Position numbers and translations under genes: made by a program
Part shown: positions 31,880-43,551 of the stretch, in pieces
Numbering within the stretch: position 1 is the first letter of the stretch
Layout of the letters: the number at the start of each line of letters is the position of its first letter
NCBI GenBank assembly: GCA_001972305.1
Contig: BDDD01001461.1
Span: 186,001-250,000 of the forward strand
Source of the DNA: Cephalotus follicularis
Taxonomy: Eukaryota; Streptophyta; Magnoliopsida; Oxalidales; Cephalotaceae
Direction: 5' to 3'
Length of the DNA: 64,000 nucleotides
The notes under the pieces: model-generated
Database searches by the model: none
What the model saw: only the letters and a program-made list of their open reading frames with translations
Told to the model about the DNA's origin: nothing

Positions 31880-32911
31880 GTTTTGCCCAGAAATGCAGGC
31901 AGACAGTTTTGTGTAATGCCATTTCAATGCCAAATCAGTCCAATGCAAGTAGAAATTAACATACATATAGTGCATGATCATATCTTCCAAAACATAACAC
32001 TACCCCTACCTCAATTTGCTATCCCAAGATCAATTGAATGATCTTTCTCTTTAAAGCTTCCAAGCCTTTTCCGACCAATCTTCAATCCAATCCTTTTAAT
32101 CTCAGCAAGTTACAATCTAAACATGTATGTTATGGATACATGCAATCAGTTTCAGTGGATTCAGTAATCATTCATAACCATTCCAATCGGTAGCTTAATT
32201 CATTAGTTTATTAAGCATATATCAATTCCCTTTTATCACCATTATGCATTTCCACTATCTTAATTCATTTCCTCTTAGTGATCAGTAGGTGTATCTATAT
32301 ATTCATGAGTAATTCAGTAGCTTATCATGGCACTAACAACAACCTTCTAACCAATTTAGAGATTGCATATTCATTTACTTGAACTAATGTGCCATATTGC
32401 ATATCACTTCCATAAATCCTAGAAGATGTTTAATCAATCATGTTAACAGGAGATTAAACCTTCATCTAGATACATTACTGTTGGATTATAACACCACATT
32501 AACAGGTTCGGATTGGAACTTACCAGGAAATGCTCAAGCTTCACTTTTCCTTCTTTGAGCTTCAACTTCAAATTCCTCCAATGTAAGCTCTCAATCAAAA
32601 CTCTCAGCAATTCTCTTTAATGTTCAGTGTTTCTAACACTCATTCACACCACTCAACAGCTGATATAAGCCATGAATTCGCCAGAGTTCATTTGCTCTAA
32701 CACTTCTCTATTTTCCTCTCACTCACATGCCTTTGTTTCTTGTTAATTTCTCCTTTCAATGTTGCAGGTACAGGTCTGTCATTGCAGAGCACATGCAAGG
32801 GCATGCAAGGCATCACATAGCATGTTATGGTAGCTTAGGACACGTACCCCCCATGCATGCCACGCCCAAGATCAGTTGACACCTGCACAGACACATGTTC
32901 TGTCGAAATTA

Positions 32912-32991
32912 CAGTCGACTGGATTCATGGGACAGTCGACTGTCCTCAACACGCAGCAGGCAGTCGACTGATACCCTGTGTCAGTCGGCTG
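32912..32991. repeat. Second CAGTCGACTG cluster, present only in the E 5' LTR
   Basis: Starts at 32912, 32933, 32961 and 32982 (last one CAGTCGGCTG), spacings 21, 28, 21. The cluster lies in the 428 bp missing from the 3' LTR and upstream of the presumed leader in element orientation. Confidence 0.9.
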
Positions 32992-33165
32992 TCAAGGGTC
33001 AAATTAGGGTTTCTTAAATGGATTTCCACCAATTTGCATCACAATTCATTCCAAGTAAAATTACCAAACACAAATAGTAAGAATTGGACAATTAATTCAA
33101 TTAAAATGTATATTTATTATAATAATGGAAATCAATATACATTAATTGAATTTGCAGTTATTACA

Positions 33166-33170
33166 CGACA
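33166..33170. repeat. Target site duplication of element E, right copy
   Basis: CGACA, identical to 23323-23327. Confidence 0.93.
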
Positions 33171-34870
33171 CACCCTCACCAGCGGGTGCCGAGCTCCCTT
33201 TACAGCCAGCACACACTGATCATGCATCCAGAACATTAAACACAGGGCATCCGCGATGAAAACTCCATGAGCACATGAACTGCCAGGGCTGAGCACGAAC
33301 TGCCAGGGCTGAGCACACAAACTGCCAGTGTTGAGCGCCAGGGGAGCAGTGCTGTGACGCTAGTGCTGAGCGCCAGGGATGAGCGCCCGGGCTGGCATGG
33401 CTGAGCTGCAGTGCTGAGCCCCACAGTTCATGGCCAAGCTTCCATGGTGGATGCCAGAGATGCCACGGTGGTCGCCCGAGGGTTGAATGCTAAGCTCCAC
33501 GCCCGAGCTCCACGCCATGCCATGGTGGATGCGAAGCAACACGCCAGTGGAGGCCTAGGAATATTTGTGACTGTGATGACAAAAACCATGGCTTGAGTTG
33601 AGATGCCAGGGGAGACGAATGAAGAGGGGATGACCCACACATGCTGCGCGCTGGGACGCCAATACCAGAGGTGCCGACCTGGGCCTCCCTTGCCATGCAT
33701 TCCCAGTAGCCTTCCCTGCTCTGCATCCACTGCACGTACTTTCCCTATCCAGAACCGAATATGCAATTCCTGCCTACTGGCGTGGTTCCCTGCTCTGCTC
33801 ACCTTTTAAGAAAATGTTATGTCAAGATGCATGCGCATCTCGCGTGTGCTTAACTGGTGAATTAAGAGGCCAGCATGCGCCATGCAGCATGTCCATTTGC
33901 ACGTTGGACGCCTAACAATTCCCTGCATGCGACATGCATGGGTAATGAGGTGAGTTGTGAGTGTGGGATAGCATCGTATACTCTCTTATGTTCATGACAT
34001 ACTAAGGGAATGGAATGAATAGTAGAAATGAAACTAGGACAGGGAATAAAAAAGGAAAAGACTTAGATAGATGGTCCCAGGCAAGTGAGCCCAACAGGGG
34101 AGAATTCCGCCGAGCAGGTGAACCCAAGGGGTGAACTCCATGAGGCCAGTGATCCCGGGTGAATCCGCCAATGGTGAACCTAAGGGTGAATTCTGCCAAA
34201 GCCGGTGATCCAAAGGGTGAACCGCAGAGCAGGTGAGCAAAGGGCGAATTCCGCTCAACAGGTGAACCTGGAGGAGAATTCTGCGTGCTGGTGAGCCTAA
34301 AGGTGAACCATGTACACTGACAAGACCATAGGATGACCAGACTAGACTCCTCTGTATGTGATATGTATGGTTTGAGTAGAGTATTCCGAGGACAAAGGAT
34401 GAATAAAGGTTATGTCATGGATTGTGATATGCCTTCATGTTATGCAATTATGTATTATTGTTTCTCCTCTGCTTTTATTGTTTGTTCCCCTGGTATGTGC
34501 CCGTTAATGTGGTAACCTACACAACCCTCAGGGTTGCTGACCCATTCTTTTGAATGGGCCAGGTACAGGAACAGGTAGTGGAGTCACATCGTAGCAGTGG
34601 AAAGGATAAATAGTACAGTAAGTTTCTCCTCCTCGACAGTATGCTTCCATGGACAAAGTTGCTAGAAATAAATTATTTATTTATTTTATTCAGCTTTATA
34701 ACAGTGTAATTTATATGATTTGAACTAGGTCTGTATATCCACACATTAAATAAAGGATTATGGTTATGATTTATTTTAAGTTTTAATTTTTTTATGCTTA
34801 ATTTTTATGACAATTGTACGGATTCCCACGTGTCGAGTCATGGGCACATCCCACGGTTCGGGGAGTGACA
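33171..34870 (+). repeat. Element B 3' LTR, second part
   Basis: Continues the LTR interrupted at 23327 and ends CGGGGAGTGACA. It contains the 29-bp-type array (34082-34310) and the CTGAC/stem-loop/GGTACAG block at about 34532-34570. The 21-bp array is shorter than in the 5' LTR. Confidence 0.94.
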
Positions 34871-35631
34871 TGCCAGCCTTCTCTTCCACTGCCAGTGGTC
34901 TCTGTAGGTGGAGCCTTCTTGGCTCTACCTATGTTGATCCTATACTAGGTGATGTCATGCGTTGGTGGCCGGTTTTCACGCGTCTGAGTTGACCCTGGAG
35001 ACTCAGTGTGCTGTGCGTTGTGGCTTGGCGTTCTGGCCTGAGTCACGGTGAGTCTTGTGTCTCCATGTGAAGATCGCAAGATTTGATGGTCGGTTGTAGC
35101 GATGCGATGTCGCGGCAACCCTGTTTTAGCCAGGCGAGTTGACTCGCCGTGTTCGACTCGCTGGTCGCTGTGATCGCCGGTTCCATGGCGATTCACAGCG
35201 ATTCTCAGCCACCACCATGAAGATCGGGGTGTTGACATCCATATATGTCATGGTCGATCAATGATGCGTTGATCGAGACTCACTGAGTCTGAACTCATTG
35301 AGTCTCCGCCACTGTTCGCCGTGTTCCAGGGCGCTTCCCGGCGCGTCTCTGTCAAAAACGAGTAGATCGGGGCTTCAAGAGTCTGTTGATGTCTTGGTTG
35401 TTTTTTTAGTTGTACTGGCCAAAATCTGACAGTGGGGCTAATGACCAGCAATTGCTTCGACAAGCGCGTAACGGCAAAGTGATGGAGCCACCAACGTTGG
35501 TATGGTTCCTAATCTTTTGTATTTATTGTTTACCGAATTTGTTTCGGTTAAGTGGATGTATGCTTGACATTTCGTTTTGTTGGATTGAATATTAAACGGA
35601 GATCCTAGGCGGATTGATTATGGTAGTAAGA
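34871..35631. other. Unassigned, probably LTR-derived sequence
   Basis: No protein similarity seen. The sequence is rich in GACTCG/GAGTC words, with a near-perfect 16-bp palindrome GGCGAGTTGACTCGCC at 35133-35148, like the family-specific palindromes of other LTRs. The stretch 35420-35500 loosely resembles the R/U5 side of B-type LTRs. It abuts the B LTR without a matching duplication. Confidence 0.35.
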
Positions 35632-36913
35632 TGTAAGTGTGACCTTGACTTCGTGTCTTGGTGCTTTTGAAAAATTAAAATTATTCACACTTGTATCCTA
35701 GACCCAAAATCGACCAGGACCCTCCCGAGTTCCAATAAGTCGATGACAATACTGTGGTTTAATTAGTTAGTCAAGCAATCTATTGGTTGATGAATCAGTT
35801 AATCAATTGTGTCAATTGAAAGTGTTGTACAATCAATTAATCTACCGGAAGATCATGACCTACCTAACCAATGAGAAAACAGTTTGAAAAGAGCTTGAGT
35901 GATCTCAAATAAAATACAGTTAAGTGGTCATTTTGAAAACATATTGGAAATAATTTTAAAAGAGAACAAGGGCCTAAACGGTGACGTTTAAGAGCCTTAT
36001 CTCATTTCTGGAAAAAGGGGGCAAAGCGACGCCGCTTACAACCAAAGTGTTAGTGCTTTGATCGAGCTACGTTTAGTTTAAGTGTAAAATGAAGCTAAGT
36101 TGCGACGCTTATATAAAGCGCCAACGCTTTAACATAATAGAACATATTCTATTCTTCATTTTTTAAATCCAATTTCAATTCAATCTTTCGGTGAATGGTT
36201 TTCTTTCAATACCAGTAGTTCGTAAACATCATTTAGGGTTTATAAAACTGGTTTGTACCGATTAAATTCATCAATTTTATCCCTAGAGCATTCTAGGTCA
36301 AATCCAATGAATAACCCTAAAACTTAATCAATATCAATTCAATCCATTTTACAATCAATCTATCATTCAATACAATTCTATATGTGAATAATCATTAGCA
36401 TTTTAGGTAGAGATTTTCTACCAAATACTTTTAAACTTGTGGAGTTGAATATCTACAGAAATCATAGGTTAGACTCAAGTCTAAAGCTCCAAGCTCCAAG
36501 CTTCCATCAATGGTGGTGGTGTTGTGCTTGTAAGAGATGAAGAAATATGGGAGGGAAAGATGGGAGAGGCTGGTTGGCAGGAGAGAGAGAGAGAGTGAGC
36601 GAGAGTTGTGTTTGTTATGAGAAAGAGAAGAGAAGTGTCTGTTTATATAGGAGAATGAGTGGTCCAAAAGTGTTTAAAACGAGTGATTCGTAATGAACGC
36701 GACCTCACACTTCCGAAACTCAACTTAAATGCACCCGAACAATAAATGAAGTATGTATGCTCAATCAATATAATATGGATGAGTATATAAAATAATCTAA
36801 TCCTGTCAATAATCATATATCATGTATATATAAATACCCAAATTGATCAATACAGTACAATACAATAATGCATAATATAATAAAAATGTAATACAATAGT
36901 CTAGATCGTTACA
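35632..36913 (-). repeat. Possible solo LTR (boundaries uncertain)
   Basis: On - it would run TGTAACGATCTAGAC to GGTCACACTTACA, plausible TG..CA ends. It has TATATAAA (36642-36649, -) followed by a CT-rich leader, as in LTR promoters. AAGCG/CGCTT dyads occur at 36022-36035 and 36101-36130. The flanks TAAGA and CCATA do not match, so boundaries or integrity are uncertain. Confidence 0.4.
36642..36649 (-). promoter_or_regulatory. TATA box candidate
   Basis: TATATAAA on -, followed downstream by a CT-rich stretch with CTCTCTCTCTCTC (about 36600-36580), typical of an LTR or promoter leader. Confidence 0.4.
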
Positions 36914-37435
36914 CCATACAATCACTGTAGTTTTCATATTATTTTCTTGCATATCAAACTTGTTGGCTTTTTGCCGTTAATCTTGAAGTTTAACAAAGCT
37001 TGATTTTTGACAAAAGAAGAGTCCACTGTTTACACACAAAAATTCTGAAAAAATATTTTAAACTTACCAAATATATCTACAATGGCTATAATTTATTCTC
37101 AACATCTAGCTATATGACTTCTAAAGCTATATGAGGAGTATTTTGGAACATCTTTGAGGGGAGTAGAAACATTAGATTGATCATCAATCTTCAAAAACAC
37201 AAATCTAGAGAATCATGCAACCACACTTTTGTTAGGTTAGGGGTGTCTCTGTATGCCACAAAATGGCTCGTTTGTATATATACACTCTTGATTTATACAA
37301 TTATGAATTCCTTTTATATTGCATGTGCATATTTATTTAATGGAAAGGCTTGTGGCTCATCCCAACCAACCAAAAGGAACAAACTAATTATACGGAATTA
37401 ACTGTATGCCACAATAGCGCCCTATCACATCCAAA
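36914..37435. other. AT-rich sequence, nothing recognised
   Basis: No convincing frame, repeat or RNA gene is visible. The right part (37253-37435) may belong to the copia-like unit that follows. Confidence 0.4.
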
Positions 37436-38265
37436 GAGTTGGATCTCGTGCCAAGAGGGCTATGAGAATGAGGTCCTTACTCCCAGTGACAAATGTTCCA
37501 AGTCATAGGTTCACTTTCTTTGGGTCATTGATGAACCGCGAAGACTTGTCACATTAAGCTTGCTCCCGGGTTAGTAGTGGAGGTTCGTTATCTCATAGCC
37601 AATTGGGTTTATCCCTAAACCTAAATGTGAGGTGTATGCTAGAGAACAGGACACTGAACTGACCCACCAATAGGAAACCTATTTGGATAGTCAATACCCA
37701 ATGTCAATAGGATTCTTATGGTCTCGGTAGTGTATAATCTATGGTGACTAGTAGGTCTATAGCCTGCGTTGTCTCCTTTGACCTAAGCGGCTACCATGCA
37801 TTGTGTGGTGACTGCTTGACTTTGATTTCCGCCTTCCCCAGCACTAACTAGGTGCTGGAAAAAAGGTTGTCTTTGGGTCTTGTGGGAGCTGCATTGAGAT
37901 GTATGGGCAAGTGCGCAATAGGGGATCGTCACACCCGGGATGAGGGTGACCGGCTCTATTTTATCTATGTACGTTACAGACTTAAAAGTCCTGATCAGGC
38001 ATAGGTGGACCGGGAATGAGAGGTTCTCATAGGAAGTCTACCGATAGTCTTAGTGTGATCATAGATTCATAGCTATCACAGCACTACTAGAGGTGACATT
38101 TATCCAAACCCTAAGCTGTGATCGGAGCCATGTATGACGAGGGAAACATGACACATATGCCGATGACAGGATAAAGCGAATGGCTATTCGGACCATGATT
38201 GACAGACATGATAATACACAGATTCGGAGGGTGACTGGTGCTCACACCGGGGCTACTCTGATAGT
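37436..38265 (+). repeat. Copia 3' region or LTR-like sequence, copy 2
   Basis: Homologous by eye to 14058-14879 in the same orientation, with many substitutions and small indels. Homology ends close to where B starts in copy 1. No coding frame is seen. Confidence 0.65.
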
Positions 38266-38536
38266 CGGTGTAGTGTTAGAGTGGTCGTACCAGATAATGG
38301 GGTGTACTGGGAATTTATCATCATATTGTAGAACGACATGCTTTCGAGTCCTGCCTGACTTTGAACATGTTGATATGTGGCTGGACACATATCATTTAGT
38401 GAAGGACAACATCAGGGAAGATGTTGTTTTGCTAGTGAGTTTTTCATTTGATGGATTTAAGTCTATGCAATGCCACGATGAAATATTTCATCGAAGGTTT
38501 TTGAAAATAAAAGAGATTGTCTTTGTTCTTTGTCTT

Positions 38537-38957
38537 GGGCGTCAACGCTATGAGTACGCATCGACGCCAATGTCTAGTTGGGCCGCTGGGCGTTAACGCT
38601 ACAGATAGCATGGCGTTGACGCTGGGAAAACCAGTAGCTTTACGCATCGACGCCATGGGATTTAGGCGTTGACGCGAAGACAGGTGACACTATGCACCTG
38701 TCTCATATTATCTATGGCGTGGACGCCTTTTTTTTTCATAATGTGAGACGTATGACGTCGACGCCTTGATAACGTGTTGACGCCATGACAGGCTGATGCG
38801 CGCTACAGTATCAGAGAGAAAGTCAACAATATATATAGCTTGAGAGAAGCTTTCAAGACACACTTCAGACTTTCTTCCTTCTTTCTCCTCCCTACCATGC
38901 AATCTCTTCTTCTTGCTTGCATACACGTCGACGCCTATCGCCAACACGTTGACGCCT
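38537..38957. repeat. TCGA-core palindromes around the TATA box
   Basis: GCGTCGACGCC-like cores are at 38542 (TCAA), 38561, 38593 (TTAA), 38616 (TTGA), 38647, 38669 (TTGA), 38720 (TGGA), 38758, 38777 (TTGA), 38928 and 38949 (TTGA). Pair spacings are 19, 23, 22, 19 and 21. The last pair is downstream of the TATA box. Confidence 0.8.
38830..38837 (+). promoter_or_regulatory. TATA box candidate
   Basis: TATATATA followed by GCTTGAGAGAAGC, an inverted repeat with GCTT arms, then a CT-rich leader. Confidence 0.5.
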
Positions 38958-39640
38958 ACGTCGCCTGGTGCGGTTTTGCAGCCATTTTCAAGCCTCCTTT
39001 CACCACTCAAAGGTCATAATAGGTGGAGATACTTTGTACACTGCATCTTATCTACACCTAGAGTGATTTAGACTAGGTTAAACACTTAGCCTTGCATTCT
39101 CCCATCCGTGGCTTGTGGAGGAGCTTGGAGCTCTTAGAGAATTTGGGGATAAAGAGTAGAGGGAGCTATCTTGAAGGAAGGAGTCTTCACCTCTAGTAAG
39201 AATTATTTTCTTCCTCCCCTTTTGGTGCCATGGCAGTGGGTGTTCATGTGGGTGTGTGAACCCTTGCCAAACCTCCATGGTTCTCTTGCTTTGTTTTGTT
39301 TGTCATGCTTTAGGGTTAGGGATGATGTGGGTGAGGGTTGATTGGGCTATGGTTAGGGTTCTATGTGTTCTTCCTTGTGAGCCATTGTTAGTGTCCATTT
39401 CTAGGGTTTATGGCAACCCTAGCTTTATCGACCCGTTGTGCCCGATGCTTGGTTTTGGTATCGGTTTGTTTGAATGTTGATTAGAGTTCCTTGGCATTCA
39501 TTGGGATGATTCGGACTTTGATAGGGTATCCCATTGCTTGGGGATTAATCAATTGAAAGAAATTTAAAATTAATCAGCCATAACCCCTAAAGTCCGAGTT
39601 GATAATTCTTCCGCTGCGCTCGAGCCGAGCGTTCCCAACA

Positions 39641-41389
39641 ACTTTCACATTGCAATCCTTACTTAATGAGTGTTTTTGTTGTTGTTGTTGTTGTTGTTGT
39701 TGTTAGTACAAAACCAAACCTACATATGGTTGTAAACACATATCAAAACAAAAGTCATTGTATGCTCAATGGGTATTACCCTTGGTTGTTAGGTGTTGAC
39801 TTTACTCTTATAAATCAAAGTCAGTTAAGTGTTGGCTTTTTTTGGAAATTAGATTCTATTGTAAGATGTAGTTTTGCGTCCATTAATCAAAACGAGCTTG
39901 TAACGTGACGTTACAATGTTTAGTGAAAATCTCAACGACGTCTTTCAAAAGTAAACCTAGGTAAAGAGTTCGATCGAATAACTATAAATTGTTTTTACAT
40001 CTCAGTATCCTGAACTCTTTTATTTTAGTTGTTGCTTACTTGTATACTTGAGTTGGTTTGATTGCTGAATTGTTTTTTATTATTGTTGCATAATTTGTTA
40101 AAGATTTGCTTAAACTAGAAAAAGGTTTACTTTTGCATTAATCCTACTTCACCCTTTCTAGTTTCCCTAACACTTTGTTTTAGAGTTTTTGAGAGAAAAA
40201 AAAAGATAGAAAATAAATGTACTAATTAAAGAAAAGAAAGGAAAAGAAGAGATAAAAAAAATGTCTTATTATTTGTTTAGCTGTTATGAGAGAAAAGAAA
40301 AGAAATATTGTAATTTGGATTTGTTAAGATAGGAAGAAAAAAAATGAAATGATAACTCATAAATTTATTGTACCATTATAACATGTTTATATCTTTTGAG
40401 TAAAAAATGGGTAATATTGGACCATTAAAATAAAACATGAGCTATTTGGACCTATTAAAAGTTTTATTAGTACACAAGTTTCGTTTCTCTCACTTTCACC
40501 CCACTTTTGGGGGGATAATAAAACGAAGAAAAATGATCTTATTTATCCTTTCAATTCTTCTAATTTCTTTCTTTAAAAACTAACCAAACAAGAGTGAAAA
40601 GAAATAATCATACTTTTTCTTTTATTTTTCACATGAGTCATTCCATTCAAACAAGCTGCAAGTGATCCAACACAATATTATTTATTTAATATATGACATT
40701 TACTTTATTATAATATATGTGTTTTTATGTACAAAATATCTATCGTGATAATTATTATAATAAAGTCTATAGAATTAAAGTAGAGAAAATATCATCAAGA
40801 TGAAATATTTATAGTGAATTCATATAGATTTACACATGATATTTCACTTAGTTGGAGTATGATTAATCTCATGACCATTAATGTTGTGGACACTAGAACA
40901 TATATGCGTGTCTTTATTTGAGAATAAGTACTCACTGAATCAACCAAACCTAGAATACTTAAATGTCAGTATCAATACTTGTCAATAAGGAGTTCTTTTG
41001 TTACACTTATGCATGTGTTCCTTAGACTTGAGATACCGTGATTTTTGTATATATGATATCGTATTTTGGTACTACCTAAATAATTCTACGCACTACTATG
41101 AAGAAAGATATTTAAAAAGATTGATTATGTATGCATGTCAGTGATAAATAAGGAATTCATAATTGAGAGAATTTTAAATCAAAATATGATGCAAATTAGA
41201 AAAGCGGTTTTCTAATTTCATCAAGGGATTATGAAAATAATGACGATGTACATATGATTAAATTATTAGGTTTTGACAGAAAATCTATACCATATATTTA
41301 ATTAGAATACTATATGATGGAAGGATTAAATTTCATTGTAACTGTAATTTAAAAAGTTCACATATTTCATATTATCAGATAGTCATCAC
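39641..41389. other. AT-rich remnant sequence
   Basis: No coding region recognised. The stretch CCTACTTCACCCTTTCTAG to CCCTAACA near 40145-40172 resembles the 3' end of some copia LTRs. The rest is AT-rich with poly-purine runs and no clear structure. Confidence 0.4.
39678..39704. repeat. (GTT)9 microsatellite
   Basis: Nine perfect GTT units. Confidence 0.97.
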
Positions 41390-41423
41390 TGTCACACTCG
41401 TCCCAACCGAGGCGGATGTGACC

Positions 41424-41501
41424 ATCACGTGGCAATACTGTTTGCTATACTGCCAAATCACATGGAAATACTGTCTGCTATGTCGCCAAATCACATGGCA
41501 A
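41424..41501. repeat. 33-bp tandem repeat at the X2 LTR edge
   Basis: Units beginning ATCACRTGGNAATACTGT start at 41424, 41457 and 41490; the third is partial. They contain the ATCACGTGG word that forms the inverted repeat in X1. Confidence 0.8.
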
Positions 41502-43372
41502 TACAATCAACCACTGCAGCAATAATATAAATATAGGCAAATAGGCTACAGAATGTGATCATCATCCATCATACACCGGTGCAGAGTGCCTATGGTAAGC
41601 ATAATATCCATACCTCGACCGAGGGGACGTCGTTATTTCTTGGATCTGCCCTCATCGGAATCACATAGCAAACACGGTCAAATGGATGAGGGACGGAGCA
41701 TCTGCTGCACTCACACTCAGCATACCATCATAGACAATAGTATGCCGCAGATCCAGGTATGGAACCCGGGGTCAGTTCTCACATAACACCCCATCATAGA
41801 CCAATGAGCATGCTAGGGAAAGTTGATCGTCAAACGTCCCCTCACCATTGACCGGTAATACATATCCATAATCTCGGTACCCAGCATCAGAGTATAACAA
41901 TATAACGAGTCACAATAGCACAAATGTGAAAAGGTGACCAAGTCACCCAAAACATCGAGCATATACCCGCTCAGAATCACATCACAATAAACATGTCACA
42001 GAAAATAAGTGTGATATATTCTCAAACCATGTCACATATCATAAAACAATGGATACGTCAATAGAAGGACAACGGGATACAAATCCCAACCAATATCACA
42101 TATCATAAGAAAGCAGGGCATATATGAAACAACAGGACTCTCAATAATAAAGTAGAGGAAGAGAATGTCCCACTCACGGATATCTTAACAAAACACAGAA
42201 AAGAAGGTGACATTGTCACTAGAGTCAGAAATAATCATTCTATTCACAACAATAGTATCACATCAAGGAAGTGTCTCGACAACTCAATCAAATACGGAAA
42301 TCCAAATCCAACTCCAATTCCAAAACAAAGGTATCATAATCAATGGACAAGGAAATATCACACTTGATTGAACCAAATACCAGGGTATACATCACATCAA
42401 GGCATTCCCAAGAATAAACAAGATAAAAGAAGGGAATGTCTCACTCACAATAAGAATATTCAAAGGCACATAGCCACATAATCGTAATTTCCAACAATCG
42501 ATAAGTATAATCAAGAATGTCAAAAACAGGAACTCAATTATGACGATACGGAGATAGAAGAAGTAAATATATCTCTGCAGGAGCCCAAATGGATATAACA
42601 ACAATGACACTAATAATATATGTCCACAGGAGCCGTTGTGGATATAACAACAAGGATACAAAGTGAATATACAATCAATCAACGTGTCATATCAATATGA
42701 ACATTCAATCGAAATACCAATAAATGGTTCAAAGCAAACGTTTAAGGAATCGATTTCAAATCAAACTATCAACCAGTCATATCATATTTAAGAATCACAA
42801 TAATAGCAAAAATCAATCATCAAGAAATTCAAGAACAATTAAAGTAAAGGAAGGAGACATTCTACATACAAATATCAGTGCCAATTACTAAGCTTTGAAT
42901 CAACTATCGGATTCTTGTTATTGTTTCGAAAATCTATCATCCTTCACTCTGCATAAACAACACATATCCATTACACCCTACTCATATGAAACATAACATT
43001 GTCGTAATTGAAATTCTAGACAGATTCCTGCCAACCCGCTGAAGTTCCGACGACACTAAAAATCGACCCCCAAAACTGCCGATCTACACACAATTGCCAG
43101 AGAACTGCCATGACTCGGCGCAGAATCGCCCGGTCATAGACAAGTTCTAACCGCTTCACAAACAGGTGTCCACAAGGCTTATTCTACGCTTCTCTGTCTG
43201 TGACTCATTAAGAATCGACGGCTGTCGCCTCGCCGGAGCTCTGACCGAGTCGCCTCAGCTCCGGTCACACCATCCACTGGGCTCCATAACCTTCAGTCTA
43301 CACATTGGGGACCGAAACTCGCCGTGACTCGGCGCCAAACGTGGCATCACAGGATGCAGCGAGTCAGCTTGA

Positions 43373-43386
43373 CTGAGTTGACTCAG
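43373..43386. repeat. CTGAGTTGACTCAG palindrome
   Basis: Self-complementary apart from the central TTGA, one C-to-T change from a perfect GTCGAC core. The G LTR has the perfect form TGAGTCGACTCA at 63989-64000. Confidence 0.85.
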
Positions 43387-43551
43387 CCAGCTAAATTCGG
43401 TTGAAAACGACCGAAAAACACCCAATCTAACACCAAAACGGGTGTAGACGACCTTCACAATGAAAACCCGCGCCACCGGTGATGATATTGACGGTGGAGA
43501 ACGCACAGTAAATGGCAAGGCATCGGGAAAGAAAAAGAAGAAAAGAGAAGA

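Larger units (their letters stand above)
23328..33165 (-). mobile_element. Element E: young Ty3/gypsy chromovirus nested in the B 3' LTR
   Basis: - strand element with LTRs 23328-25756 and 30309-33165, perfect duplication CGACA, primer-binding site, and gag-protease-RT-RNase H-integrase-chromodomain. I counted about 11 substitutions between the LTRs over 2.43 kb plus one 428-bp length difference, so insertion was recent. The polyprotein nevertheless has a frameshift, at least five stops and a roughly 60-codon loss in integrase. Confidence 0.95.
30309..33165 (-). repeat. Element E 5' LTR (2.86 kb, full length)
   Basis: Nearly identical to 23328-25756 but with an extra 428 bp (32642-33069). 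Of the about 11 differences seen, 9 lie in the first 330 bp (30309-30640). Donor-like GTAAGT is at 32518-32523 (-). The palindrome set is at 31810-31879, as in the other LTR. Confidence 0.95.
14891..34870 (+). mobile_element. Element B: Ty3/gypsy chromovirus (Tekay-like), carrying nested element E
   Basis: 5' LTR 14891-17539, primer-binding site, gag-pol in one original frame, stem-loop and polypurine tract, and 3' LTR 22404-23327 plus 33171-34870 interrupted by E. The flanks CAGGG (14886-14890) and TGCCA (34871-34875) do not match, so no target duplication is seen. It is closely related to D, differing mainly in LTR sequence. About a dozen nonsense codons and a 46-bp deletion in RT make it dead. 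Confidence 0.93.
38266..39640 (+). repeat. LTR-like segment with palindromes and a TATA box
   Basis: Ends TTCCGCTGCG...TTCCCAACA at 39640, like many plant copia LTRs. TATATATA lies at 38830-38837 with a CT-rich leader after it. GCGTCGACGCC-type palindromes flank it. No primer-binding site follows, so it is a 3' or solo LTR. The left boundary is not determined. Confidence 0.45.
41390..43551 (-). repeat. LTR X2 (right part interrupted by element C)
   Basis: Starts TGTCACACTCGTCCCAACCG, the inverse of the X1 LTR end, so it reads on -. It contains a terminal 33-bp repeat (41424-41501), CCG-rich leader-like sequence and a CTGAGTTGACTCAG palindrome (43373-43386). No protein domain is visible. Element C begins at 43552, and the remainder of X2 is outside the window. 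Confidence 0.65.

Noticed and set aside
35632-36913. Complete solo LTR with defined ends
   Set aside because: TG..CA ends are plausible but the flanking pentamers TAAGA and CCATA differ. Kept only as a low-confidence repeat.
36980-37401. Host gene exon in the AT-rich stretch
   Set aside because: The longest frame is 74 residues with no recognisable domain, and there are no convincing splice signals around it.
39641-40175. 5' LTR end followed by an internal region of a copia element
   Set aside because: No TGGTATCAGAGC-like site follows either possible LTR end (39640 or about 40172), and no gag is readable.
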